Source: Anaeromyxobacter sp. (GTDB lineage: Bacteria > Myxococcota > Myxococcia > Myxococcales > Anaeromyxobacteraceae). Taken from it: 7,018 nt of DNA. The stretch is taken from NCBI GenBank assembly GCA_020028115.1, contig JAHWYA010000083.1, positions 1-7,018 on the forward strand, read 5' to 3'. Positions 1-6,133 of this stretch are shown here, piece by piece. Each line of letters opens with the position of its first letter. Position 1 is the first letter of the stretch. A program made the position numbers and the translations under genes. Under the pieces are notes generated by a model, which saw only the letters and a list, made by a program, of their open reading frames with translations, was not told the DNA's origin and ran no database searches.

Positions 1-2
1 CC

Positions 3-236
3 GGGGAGGGGTTCGCGGCCGCGTACGAGGTGCGCGCGACGCCGGACGGCGCCTTCGAGGTGAGCGCCCGGCCCGACCTCACCCGCTCTCGAGCGCCGCC
101 GCGACGATCGCCCTCGCCTCGTCGAGGATCCGGGCGAGGTGCGCCTCGTCGTGGAACGACTCCGCGTAGATCTTGTAGACGTCCTCGGTCCCCGACGGCC
201 GGGCCGCGAACCAGCCGTTCGCCGCGACCACCTTGA
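3..236 (+). CDS. Possible 3' end of an unidentified gene (partial, strand uncertain)
   Basis: The reading frame is open from the window edge. Its first 28 codons all end in G or C, and the peptide ([20 protein letters not shown], then SARPDL) has a normal protein composition with an alternating, beta-strand-like pattern. After about position 85 the frame runs antisense to the 3' end of pgm and turns into an Arg/Pro/Ser-rich shadow, stopping only at 234-236. If real, it is convergent with pgm and overlaps it by about 155 bases, which is long. The competing reading is a minus-strand gene starting with GTG at 82-80, overlapping the pgm stop as GTGA and running off the left edge. It shares the same third-codon positions, so GC3 cannot separate the two. 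No family is recognised. Confidence 0.3.
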   Translation, partial: GEGFAAAYEVRATPDGAFEVSARPDLTRSRAPPRRSPSPRRGSGRGAPRRGTTPRRSCRRPRSPTAGPRTSRSPRPP

Positions 237-1722
237 GCCCGCCGATCTCGGCCCCGTTCCCGGGCGCCGTCGTGAGCTTCGCGACGATGCGCTCGCCCGC
301 GAGCTCGGTCGCGGCCACCGCGCCGGGCGAGAGCTTCTTGAGGATCGCCTTCTCGGAGGGGGTCGCGGGGGCGTCGACGCGCGCGTAGACCGGCGCGCCG
401 AGCGCGCGGGCGAGCTCCTCGTACAGGACGCCCGGGTCCTTCCCGGACCGCGCCCGCATCTCGATCGCGAGGAGGTCCATCACGATCCCGTCCTTGTCGG
501 TCGTCCAGACGGTGCCGTCGCGCCGGAGGAACGACGCCCCGGCGCTCTCCTCGCCACCGAACCCCATCGAGCCGTCGAGGAGGCCGGGGACGAACCACTT
601 GAAGCCGACCGGGACCTCGATGAGCTTGCGCCCGAGCCGCGCGGCGACGCGGTCGATGAGCCCCGACGAGACGAGCGTCTTCCCGACCGCCGCGCCCGCC
701 GGCCACCCGGGCCGGTTGCGGAAGAGCCAGTCGATGGCGACGGCGAGGTAATGGTTCGGGTTCATGAGCCCGCGGGAGGGCGTCACGATCCCGTGCCGGT
801 CGGAGTCCGCGTCGTTCCCGAAGGCGAGGTCGAAGCGGTCCTTCATCGCGACGAGGTTCGCCATCGCGTACGGAGACGAGCAGTCCATGCGGATCTTGCC
901 GTCGTGGTCGAGCGGCATGAACCCGAAGGTCGGATCGACCACCGGGTTCACGACGGTGAGGTCGAGGCCGAGCTCGTCCGCGATCGCGCCCCAGTAGTGC
1001 GCGTTCGAGCCGCCGAGGGGATCGACGCCGACGCGGAGCCGCGCGCCGCGCGCCGCGTCGAGGTCGACGGCGGTGCGCAGGTCCTTCACGTACGGGAGGA
1101 CGAAGTCGCGCGCGCGGACGTTCTCCGCGGACCGGGCGCGGTCGAGCGACAGCCGCCGCACGTCGCGGTTGCCCGCCGCGAGCAGCTCGTTCGCGCGCCT
1201 CTCGATGACGGCGGTGACGGCGGTGTCGGCCGGGCCGCCGTCCGGCGGGTTGTACTTGATGCCGCCGTCCTCCGGCGGGTTGTGGGACGGCGTGACGACG
1301 ATGCCGTCGGCGAGGCCCGACGCGCGGCCGCGGTTGTGGACGAGGATCGCGTGCGAGATGACCGGCGTCGGCACCGGCGCGTCGCCTTCCGAGACCACGA
1401 CCTCGACGCCGTTGGCGGCGAGGACCTCGACGGCGGAGCGCTCGGCTGGCTCGGAGAGGGCGTGGGTGTCCCGGCCGATGAAGAGGGGCCCCGTCACGCC
1501 GGCCTTCGCGCGGTGCTCGGCGACCGCCTGGGCGACCGCGAGGATGTGCGCCTCGTTGAACGATCGCCGCAGCGACGAGCCGCGGTGGCCGGAGGTGCCG
1601 AAGGCGACGCGCTGCGCGGGATCCCCGGGGTCGGGCGCCTCGTTCGCGTAGCGGCGGAGGAGGTCCGGGACGTCGACGAGGAGGTACTTGGGCGCGGGCT
1701 TGCCTGCGAGCGGGTGGGCCAT
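79..1722 (-). CDS. pgm: Phosphoglucomutase, alpha-D-glucose phosphate-specific
   Basis: This cytoplasmic enzyme interconverts glucose-1-phosphate and glucose-6-phosphate, linking glycolysis to glycogen, trehalose and nucleotide-sugar synthesis. The 547 residues match the usual length of the E. coli Pgm type (about 546). All four hallmark loops of the alpha-D-phosphohexomutase superfamily are visible: the N-terminal TSGHRG (43-48); the catalytic phosphoserine loop [17 protein letters not shown] (144-160), with the serine at 146; the Mg2+-binding DADSDRHG (304-311); the sugar-binding GGEESAGAS (389-397); and the C-terminal phosphate-binding RPSGTED (508-514). The start is ATG at 1722, with AGGA (complement of 1730-1733) 7 bases upstream. 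The gene is divergent from the exported glycosidase-like gene and apparently monocistronic, unless a gene overlaps its stop at the left edge. No key residue is missing. The glucose-specific subfamily is assigned from the loop sequences and length; PgcA-type or phosphomannomutase paralogues are less likely. Confidence 0.96.
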   Translation of the reverse strand: MAHPLAGKPAPKYLLVDVPDLLRRYANEAPDPGDPAQRVAFGTSGHRGSSLRRSFNEAHILAVAQAVAEHRAKAGVTGPLFIGRDTHALSEPAERSAVEVLAANGVEVVVSEGDAPVPTPVISHAILVHNRGRASGLADGIVVTPSHNPPEDGGIKYNPPDGGPADTAVTAVIERRANELLAAGNRDVRRLSLDRARSAENVRARDFVLPYVKDLRTAVDLDAARGARLRVGVDPLGGSNAHYWGAIADELGLDLTVVNPVVDPTFGFMPLDHDGKIRMDCSSPYAMANLVAMKDRFDLAFGNDADSDRHGIVTPSRGLMNPNHYLAVAIDWLFRNRPGWPAGAAVGKTLVSSGLIDRVAARLGRKLIEVPVGFKWFVPGLLDGSMGFGGEESAGASFLRRDGTVWTTDKDGIVMDLLAIEMRARSGKDPGVLYEELARALGAPVYARVDAPATPSEKAILKKLSPGAVAATELAGERIVAKLTTAPGNGAEIGGLKVVAANGWFAARPSGTEDVYKIYAESFHDEAHLARILDEARAIVAAALESG

Positions 1723-1729
1723 CCCTCGA

Positions 1730-1733
1730 TCCT
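1730..1733 (-). promoter_or_regulatory. Ribosome binding site of pgm
   Basis: The complement reads AGGA, 7 bases before the ATG at 1722. It supports that start over internal alternatives. The 63-base gap to the divergent neighbour must also hold the pgm promoter; no clear -35/-10 pair was found on this strand. Confidence 0.55.
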
Positions 1734-1749
1734 GGCATGCCCCCGCCTC

Positions 1750-1779
1750 TTGTCACCGTCACGGACGAGGGTCGAGAAT
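1750..1779 (+). promoter_or_regulatory. Candidate sigma70-type promoter of the glycosidase-like gene
   Basis: TTGTCA (1750-1755, 5/6 to TTGACA) and GAGAAT (1774-1779, 4/6 to TATAAT) are separated by 18 bases. Transcription would start about 7 bases after the -10 element, at or very near the ATG at 1786, giving a leaderless or nearly leaderless mRNA. No well-placed Shine-Dalgarno precedes that ATG: the GAGG at 1767-1770 is 15 bases away. This is pattern matching only, and myxobacterial promoters are often degenerate. Confidence 0.3.
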
Positions 1780-1785
1780 GCCCGG

Positions 1786-2637
1786 ATGCTCGCAGGGGCC
1801 CTCGCGGCGGCGCTCGGGCAGGCGCTCGTCCTCGCCGCTCCGGCGAAGACTCCGGCTGTGCCGCCCCTTCCACCCGCGGCGCACGCGCCGCAGGCGCCGT
1901 GGCAGCCGCTCGAGCCCGGGCTCGAGACGCTGGAGCTGGAGGGGCCGCCGGCCGTGTTCGGCGATCGCAAGATCACCGTCCTGCGGATCGATCCCGCGCG
2001 CTTCGACCTGAAGCTCTTCGCGGCGTCCGCGCCGGGCGAGGGGGAGCTCCGGACGGCGCGGGCGTGGGCGTACCGGACGGGCGCGTCCGCGGTCATCAAC
2101 GCGGCGATGTACCAGGAGGACTACCGGACGAGCGTCTCGCTGATGCGCACCGGTGCCCACGTGAACCAGCGCCGCGTCTCGAAGGACAAGGCGGTCCTCG
2201 CGTTCGATCCGCTCGTGTCCGGCGTGCCGCCGGTACGGATCGTCGATCGCGAGTGCGAGAGCCTCGACGACGCGTCGGCGCGGTACGCGTCGCTCGTGCA
2301 GTCGATCCGGATGGTGTCCTGCGACCGGCGGAACGTGTGGGCGCCCTCGGAGCGCCGCTTCTCCGCGGCGGCGATCGGCACGGACCGGGCGGGGCGCGTC
2401 CTCTTCATCCACGCGCGCACGCCCTGGCCGGTGCACGAGCTGGTGAAGGCGCTCCTCGCCGCGCCGCTCGAGCTCGCCCAGGCCATGTACGTCGAGGGCG
2501 GGCCGGAGGCGCAGCTGTTCGCGCGCGGGGGCGGCAAGGAGCTGGAGCGCGTCGGCACGTTCGAGAGCGCGGACACGAACCTCAGGCCGTGGCCGGTGCC
2601 GAACGTCATCGCGGCCGTGAGGAAGGCAGGGAAGTAG
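1786..2637 (+). CDS. Exported phosphodiester glycosidase-like (DUF2233/NAGPA family) protein
   Basis: The 283-residue protein begins with a hydrophobic, Ala/Leu-rich segment (about 1-20), then a Pro/Ala-rich stretch ending in AHA near 34. This reads as a signal peptide plus linker, although the n-region lacks a basic residue. The mature part resembles the phosphodiester glycosidase fold (NAGPA / DUF2233, as in E. coli YigE): a strand with ITVLRIDP (63-70), the core INAAMYQEDYRTSVSL (104-119), AAIGTDRAGRVLFIHART (195-211, in the usual place of the G-x-x-x-G-x-hydrophobic strand) and MYVEGGPEAQLF (234-245), where relatives carry a LDGG-like turn. The family hydrolyses phosphodiester-linked sugars; the substrate here is unknown. 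The ATG at 1786 is preferred: the same frame stays open far upstream, but only as a shadow of pgm. The 3' end overlaps the convergent DoxX gene by 32 bases. Family assignment is fairly firm; enzymatic activity is inferred. Confidence 0.75.
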   Translation: MLAGALAAALGQALVLAAPAKTPAVPPLPPAAHAPQAPWQPLEPGLETLELEGPPAVFGDRKITVLRIDPARFDLKLFAASAPGEGELRTARAWAYRTGASAVINAAMYQEDYRTSVSLMRTGAHVNQRRVSKDKAVLAFDPLVSGVPPVRIVDRECESLDDASARYASLVQSIRMVSCDRRNVWAPSERRFSAAAIGTDRAGRVLFIHARTPWPVHELVKALLAAPLELAQAMYVEGGPEAQLFARGGGKELERVGTFESADTNLRPWPVPNVIAAVRKAGK

Positions 2638-3058
2638 CGGCGCCGCGTCCCGACCGCGCCGCGTCGACGCTCCAGGTCCCCGCGCCCGCGGCGGCGATGA
2701 ACAGGAAGATGAAGCAGAACAGCACCGCCGACTCCCCCTGGTTGAGGAACGGCGAGAGGACGTGACCTCGGGGCGCGTGCGCGATGAAGTAGGCGACCGC
2801 CATCTCTCCCGACAGCACGAAGGCCGCCGGCCTCGTGAACAGGCCGACGAGCAGCAGCACGCCGCCCACCACCTCGAGCACGCCCGCGAGGCCCAGCAGC
2901 GAGACGAGCGGGACGCCGCCCATGCCCGGGGCCGCCGGCAAGCCGAACAGCTTGGCCGTCCCGTGCTGCACGAACAGGAACGCGGCGACGATGCGCAGGA
3001 GCGCGAGCGCACGCGGCGTCCATTCGTCGCGGAAGGTTCGATCGACGATGGGCCTCAC
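2606..3058 (-). CDS. DoxX family integral membrane protein
   Basis: The 150-residue protein has four hydrophobic helices, at about 18-38, 49-72, 76-94 and 109-127, the typical DoxX/DoxD-like layout and length. Family signatures include QHGTAKLFG (31-39) at the end of helix 1, a Gly-rich helix 2 (GLAGVLEVVGGVLLLVGLFTR, about 56-76) and the closing GAGTWSVD (125-132). DoxX proteins sit in the cytoplasmic membrane. Some members take part in thiosulfate-quinone oxidation or thiol/redox stress complexes, but most, probably including this one, have no known substrate. The start is GTG at 3058; an in-frame TGA at 3076-3074 rules out a much longer protein, and only weak SD-like sequence precedes it. 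The C-terminal tail after 132 is Ser/Arg-rich and encoded where the gene overlaps the convergent glycosidase-like gene. A small uncertain frame upstream overlaps the start as GTGA. Confidence 0.88.
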   Translation of the reverse strand: MRPIVDRTFRDEWTPRALALLRIVAAFLFVQHGTAKLFGLPAAPGMGGVPLVSLLGLAGVLEVVGGVLLLVGLFTRPAAFVLSGEMAVAYFIAHAPRGHVLSPFLNQGESAVLFCFIFLFIAAAGAGTWSVDAARSGRGAATSLPSSRPR

Positions 3059-3276
3059 CGAACCGTGAGTTGATCACTCGCGCCGGCTCGCGCAAGCCAC
3101 GAGGACTCCTGGCCGCCCGCCCATTCGGCCGCCCGGTGTGTCGCCGCCGGCAGACGCAACGCCAGTCGCCCAGCCCACGCAGCCGGCGACGTGCGACCGG
3201 CCTCACTCCCACGCCGCTGCGTACTCCACCGTTGGCTCCCGGACCCGATCCTCGCGTGGGTTGGACGTGAACTCAT
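3055..3276 (-). CDS. Doubtful small ORF (73 codons) upstream of the DoxX gene
   Basis: The frame begins with ATG at 3276, preceded by GGAG 8 bases away, and its TGA overlaps the DoxX GTG as GTGA, the arrangement of translationally coupled genes. Against it, roughly 30 percent of its codons end in A or T, compared with a few percent in neighbouring genes. The peptide is rich in Arg, Ala, Ser and Trp with no recognisable domain, signal or membrane segment. It may be a leader peptide, a decayed foreign gene or chance. No function is proposed. Confidence 0.15.
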   Translation of the reverse strand: MSSRPTHARIGSGSQRWSTQRRGSEAGRTSPAAWAGRLALRLPAATHRAAEWAGGQESSWLARAGASDQLTVR

Positions 3277-3317
3277 CCATCCACTCGTCTCCGTACACCT
3301 CGCGCGCGTGACGATCG

Positions 3318-3413
3318 TTATGCGGGCGGCATTATGCCGAGTCCGCTCTTATGCCGCGTTCGAACGCAGAAGCCCTGCAGGCGTGGCAGATCAGCGCCCG
3401 AGACGCGGCATAA
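3318..3413. repeat. Cluster of TTATGCSG octamers with one inverted copy
   Basis: Direct copies lie at 3318-3325 (TTATGCGG), 3332-3339 (TTATGCCG) and 3349-3356 (TTATGCCG), with start-to-start spacings of 14 and 17 bases. An inverted copy, CGGCATAA, is at 3406-3413. The third and inverted copies extend to a perfect 11-bp inverted repeat (TTATGCCGCGT, 3349-3359 against 3403-3413) enclosing 43 bases. Such closely spaced direct repeats facing an inverted copy resemble the ends of tyrosine-recombinase elements, or an operator cluster. Which one is inference. Confidence 0.55.
3356..3367. repeat. Perfect 12-bp palindrome GCGTTCGAACGC
   Basis: The palindrome abuts and partly overlaps the third TTATGCCG copy. 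A symmetric site this long could bind a dimeric regulator or recombinase; it could also be chance in GC-rich DNA. Confidence 0.4.
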
Positions 3414-3629
3414 TCAGAGCCCCTCCAGGAACGCGAGGAGCGAGTCCTTGGCCGGAAACGGGCGGCGCGGGCGCCCGGTGGCGAACGACGGTTGCGTCGC
3501 GTGATCCCATGACCGACCGCGCCTTGCATCATGCGAGGGAATGCGCCGGACCCCGAGTCCCCGGAGGAAGCTCGACGAGCTCCTCGTTCGTGGCGGGGCG
3601 GTTCCGCCCCGTTCGTCGTTCGGGGGCAT
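3414..3629 (-). pseudogene. Possible remnant of a coding sequence, 3' tail only
   Basis: The last 25 sense codons of this frame (3417-3491) end in G or C in 24 cases, like the host's real genes, and encode a plausible C-terminus (RPFPAKDSLLAFLEGL, then TGA). Upstream of about 3500 the bias disappears (codons ATT, CAT, GAT, GCA, GGT, TCA), so the 5' part looks random or decayed. The stop codon lies directly against the inverted CGGCATAA copy at 3406-3413. It could be the tail of a lost gene, possibly one belonging to a mobile element. The family is not recognised. Confidence 0.25.
3594..3611. terminator. G/C hairpin downstream of the polysaccharide operon (terminator doubtful)
   Basis: CGGGGCGG and CCGCCCCG form a perfect 8-bp inverted repeat around TT, realistically a 7-bp stem with a 4-base loop. 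It lies about 85 bases beyond the glycosyltransferase stop. There is no T-tract on either side, so it is not a canonical Rho-independent terminator. It could block 3' exonucleases or assist termination. Confidence 0.3.
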
Positions 3630-3635
3630 TCCCCG
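3621..3635. repeat. Second short hairpin, CGGGG-GCATT-CCCCG
   Basis: A 5-bp stem with a 5-base loop lies 10 bases from the stronger hairpin and 62 bases beyond the glycosyltransferase stop. It may act together with that hairpin at the 3' end of the minus-strand transcript. Stems this short are common by chance at this GC content. Confidence 0.2.
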
Positions 3636-3696
3636 GGCCGGAGCGCTTCACTCTCCCCCGACGCCCGCCCGCGTCCGGTGAACCGAACGCGAAACG

Positions 3697-4839
3697 TCAC
3701 GCCGCCCCGTACATCACCCTCGGCACCTTCAGCCCGGTGAGGTCCTCGTAGAGCGCGTCGTAGCTCCGGCGCATCTCCGAGAGCCCGAACTCGCGCTCCA
3801 CGATCCGGCGGCCCTTCTCGCCCATCCGCTTCCGGCGCGGCGCGCTCGCGAGCAGATCGAGCAGCCGCCGGCCGAGCGCCGCCGGCGCGCCGGGCGGCAC
3901 GAGGTAGCCCGTCACGCCGTCGCGGACCAGCTCCGGCGAGCCGCCGACGGCGGTCGCGACGAGGGGCAGCCGCGCCGCCATCCCCTCGAGGATCGCGTTC
4001 GAGATCCCCTCCGCGTACGACGCCGACACGCAGATCGACGCGCGCGCGAGGATGGCCGGCCCGTCGAGCCGGTGGCCGAGGAAGTGGCAGCGCTCGGCGA
4101 TGCCGAGCTGGCGGGCCGAGCGCTCGAGGTGGGGCCGCCGCACGCCGTCCCCGATGAAGACGAGATGGGCCTCGGGGCGCTCGCGGAGCACCTCCTTCAT
4201 CGCGAGCAGGAGGTCCGTCTGGCCCTTCACCGGATGGTGCATGTTCGCGATGCAGACGATCCCCCCGGCCTCCGGCGCCGGGGCCTGCGGCGCCCGCCGC
4301 GCGGCGCGGTCGAAGGCCTCGAGATCGAGGCCGTTGCGGACGACCACGATCCGGTCCGGCTCCACGCCCTCTCGGATGGCCAGGTCGCGGATGCAGAGCG
4401 CGTTCACCAGGACCCGGTCGGCCCGCCGCGAGACCCAGGCGAGCACCGGCCGCTTGTACCCGACGACGCTGTGGTTCAGGTCCACCCGCGTGACGATCGC
4501 GGGGACGCCGGCGAGCCCGGCCGCGATGGTCCCGAGCGTGTTCGTGTAGAGGTCCTGCGCGTGGACGAGACCGATCCCGTTCGAGCGGATGAACCGGGCG
4601 AGCTGCGCGACGACGAGCGCCGTGCGCGGCCGGAGCATCGACCCGCCGACGTCGAACACCACGGGCCGGAACCCTGCCGCCACCAGCTCCGGGACGAGCT
4701 CCCCATCCGCCTTGAGGCACGCGACGATCGGCTCGAACCGGGCCCGGTCCATCGTGAGGACGTTCAGGACGGTCTGGCGCTCCTGCCCGCCCAGCAGGAA
4801 CCTGTTCTGGAACACGAGCACCTTCGTGCGGCCGGTCAC
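3697..4839 (-). CDS. Glycosyltransferase, family-4-like (GT-B fold)
   Basis: This 380-residue cytoplasmic or membrane-associated enzyme would transfer a sugar from a nucleotide donor to a growing lipid-linked glycan. The N-terminal half starts with the VLVFQNRFLLGGQERQ region (7-22), whose GGQE is the acceptor-side Gly-rich loop of GT-B enzymes, followed by HAQDLYTN (93-100). The C-terminal donor-binding half (from about 165) has VRNGLD (167-172), MHHPVKGQTDLLLA (200-213), FIGDG (228-232), and the E-x7-E element E277 to E285 (EGISNAILE) followed by ATAVGGSPELV (295-305), all typical of GT4. The start is GTG at 4839, with a strong GGGAGG (complement of 4844-4849) 4 bases upstream. It overlaps the stop of the preceding membrane protein as GTGA, so translation is probably coupled. 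The same frame stays open further upstream, but that is a shadow, not a fused domain. The sugar specificity cannot be read from sequence. Confidence 0.93.
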   Translation of the reverse strand: MTGRTKVLVFQNRFLLGGQERQTVLNVLTMDRARFEPIVACLKADGELVPELVAAGFRPVVFDVGGSMLRPRTALVVAQLARFIRSNGIGLVHAQDLYTNTLGTIAAGLAGVPAIVTRVDLNHSVVGYKRPVLAWVSRRADRVLVNALCIRDLAIREGVEPDRIVVVRNGLDLEAFDRAARRAPQAPAPEAGGIVCIANMHHPVKGQTDLLLAMKEVLRERPEAHLVFIGDGVRRPHLERSARQLGIAERCHFLGHRLDGPAILARASICVSASYAEGISNAILEGMAARLPLVATAVGGSPELVRDGVTGYLVPPGAPAALGRRLLDLLASAPRRKRMGEKGRRIVEREFGLSEMRRSYDALYEDLTGLKVPRVMYGAA

Positions 4840-6122
4840 GTGGCCTCCCGCGAGAGCGCCGCCCACGCCCGGGAGGTCCGGACGACCGCCACCGCGCAGG
4901 CGAACAGGAAGTACAGGAACCACGACAGCGAGTAGCCATTCGCCATCTCGGTCACGAGGTACGCGGCGAGCGCGGCGAAGATCGCCCGCGCCTCGGTCCC
5001 GACGAGCGGGTCGCCGCCCGCGCGCCACAGCACGGCGAGCAGCCACCCCGAGAACGCGCAAAAGAGCAGGAACGCGAGAATCCCGAGCTCGCCGACGATC
5101 TCGAGGAGCACGTTGTGCGCGATGTACCGGCGCGCCCCGGCCTCGAGCGGCGCGAAGTGGCCCCACGCCTGGATGAACGCCCCCGCGCCGACCCCGGTGA
5201 GGGGCCGCTCGTCCACGATGACCCCGAGCACCTTCCAGGCGTTCTCGCGCCCCAGCACCGACTCGTCCTCCTCGAGGTTCGCGAGGGTGGACGTGCGCTG
5301 CCAGAAGCTCTCGGGCGCGAACGCCACGAGCCCCAGCGTCAGCGCGACCCCCGCGACGGCCGCGCGGGCCTTGCCGCCGCGCCCGCGCGCGAGGAACAGG
5401 AGCACCGCGACGCCGGCCGCGATCGACCCGGAGCGCGAGTGCGTGAGCACGACCGCCGCGATCTGCGAGGCGGCGACGGCCCAGAACAGGACCCGCGCCC
5501 AGCGCCGGCGCGCGGTGGTCGCGCCGTAGAGCGCGAAGGGGAGCACCGCCACGATCGCCATCGAGAGCCGGTTCGGATCGGCGTACGGCCCGCGCCAGTG
5601 CGTGCGGAACCCATCCACGAGCTCGTCCGCCGTCCGCCAGACCTCGATCGACCCGAGCGCGGGGCCGAGCGACGCGAGGGCGCCGGCGAGCAGGAACCGG
5701 CGCAGCCGCGCCCGGCCGTCCACCACGTTCTGGACCACCACGAAGATGACGGCCATCTTCCACGCCTCGCCGATGGCGACGCGCGTGTCCGCCTCGGAGA
5801 GGGTCCACGCGAGCGAGGCCGGGATGAAGGAGAGGTAGAGCCAGAGCGGCGCCAGCGCGATCCCGCCGAAGCGGATCCGCTCGCCCGCGACGAGCCGGTG
5901 CGCGACGACCGCCGCGGCGCAGAGCCCGGCGGCGACGAAGGCGAGCCGGAGCTTCTCGAGCGACGGCCACCAGAACTGCGGGTTCGAGTACAGCATGAAC
6001 AGGAAGAGCAGCGCCGCGCCGTGCGCGAGCCCGCCCCAGCGCCGGCTGGCGCGGTCGAGCCACGCCTCCCGGGCGAGGAGCGCCGCGTCGAGCGCGGCCG
6101 TGTGGTGGACCGGGTTCGCCAC
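4836..6122 (-). CDS. O-antigen ligase / polymerase (Wzy/WaaL-type) membrane protein
   Basis: This 428-residue inner-membrane protein has about 11-12 hydrophobic segments (roughly 32-46, 57-76, 86-104, 121-133, 144-160, 185-200, 208-226, 233-246, 254-270, 339-364, 379-393, 397-415) and one large periplasmic loop at about 271-338, the topology of the O-antigen ligase superfamily. Landmarks are GPYADPNRLSM (178-188), LTHSRSGSIAAG (226-237, with the conserved Arg) and, at the loop, ERPLTGVGAGAF (305-316) followed by HNVLLEIVGELGI (336-348) with the His-Asn pair. Such proteins polymerise or transfer undecaprenyl-linked glycans at the periplasmic face, and ligase and polymerase cannot be told apart by sequence alone. 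The start is GTG at 6122, with CTCCCT (6128-6133, AGGGAG on the coding strand) 5 bases upstream. That SD overlaps the stop codon of the deacetylase gene, 9 bases away. The stop overlaps the glycosyltransferase start. Confidence 0.9.
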   Translation of the reverse strand: MANPVHHTAALDAALLAREAWLDRASRRWGGLAHGAALLFLFMLYSNPQFWWPSLEKLRLAFVAAGLCAAAVVAHRLVAGERIRFGGIALAPLWLYLSFIPASLAWTLSEADTRVAIGEAWKMAVIFVVVQNVVDGRARLRRFLLAGALASLGPALGSIEVWRTADELVDGFRTHWRGPYADPNRLSMAIVAVLPFALYGATTARRRWARVLFWAVAASQIAAVVLTHSRSGSIAAGVAVLLFLARGRGGKARAAVAGVALTLGLVAFAPESFWQRTSTLANLEEDESVLGRENAWKVLGVIVDERPLTGVGAGAFIQAWGHFAPLEAGARRYIAHNVLLEIVGELGILAFLLFCAFSGWLLAVLWRAGGDPLVGTEARAIFAALAAYLVTEMANGYSLSWFLYFLFACAVAVVRTSRAWAALSREAT

Positions 6123-6127
6123 GCGCG

Positions 6128-6133
6128 CTCCCT
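6128..6133 (-). promoter_or_regulatory. Ribosome binding site of the ligase/polymerase gene
   Basis: AGGGAG on the coding strand lies 5 bases before the GTG at 6122 and decides that start. It shares bases with the TAG stop (6134-6132) of the upstream deacetylase gene, so ribosomes finishing that gene arrive on the initiation site, which suggests coupled expression. Confidence 0.6.

Larger units (their letters stand above)
3059..3696. other. Gene-poor gap with lower GC and mobile-element-like debris
   Basis: About 640 bases separate the DoxX start from the stop of the glycosyltransferase gene. Open frames exist on both strands, but their codons lack the strong G/C third-position bias of the real genes, apart from a short minus-strand tail at 3414-3491. 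AT-rich words (TTATGCCG, GGCATAA) stand out against the surrounding DNA at 3311-3420. The gap holds the repeat cluster, the 12-bp palindrome, the broken coding tail and two hairpins listed separately. It must also contain whatever promoter drives the DoxX gene and the 3' end of the polysaccharide operon transcript. No tRNA, CRISPR array or complete transposase is visible. Confidence 0.6.

Noticed and set aside
139..1785. Very long plus-strand open frame continuing into the glycosidase-like gene (832 codons in all)
   Set aside because: The part before 1786 is the antisense shadow of pgm: Arg/Asp/Val-rich low-complexity peptide, no domain, and pgm on the other strand is unmistakable. Long open antisense frames are expected at this GC content.
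1494..3012. Minus-strand frames of 201 and 417 codons across pgm, the glycosidase-like gene and the DoxX gene
   Set aside because: They are out-of-frame or antisense to three well-supported genes, with Arg/Ser-rich composition and no recognisable motif.
3374..3381. Palindrome CCTGCAGG between the octamer arms
   Set aside because: An 8-bp symmetric word alone carries little information, and no second copy was seen.
3468..3477. Palindrome CGGGCGCCCG
   Set aside because: Ten-base G/C palindromes are common by chance in DNA of this composition, and nothing nearby supports a function.
3191..3751. Plus-strand 186-codon frame across the gap
   Set aside because: It lacks the host's third-position bias, shows no domain and overlaps the 3' end of the glycosyltransferase gene antisense.
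3332..4939. Minus-strand 535-codon frame
   Set aside because: It is an alternative-frame shadow of the glycosyltransferase gene with Arg/Pro/Gly-rich composition.
4840..6063. Apparent N-terminal extension of the glycosyltransferase to a 788-residue fusion
   Set aside because: The extension is an Arg/Ala/Gly-rich out-of-frame reading of the ligase/polymerase gene. The GTG at 4839 with its strong SD and GTGA overlap is the natural start.
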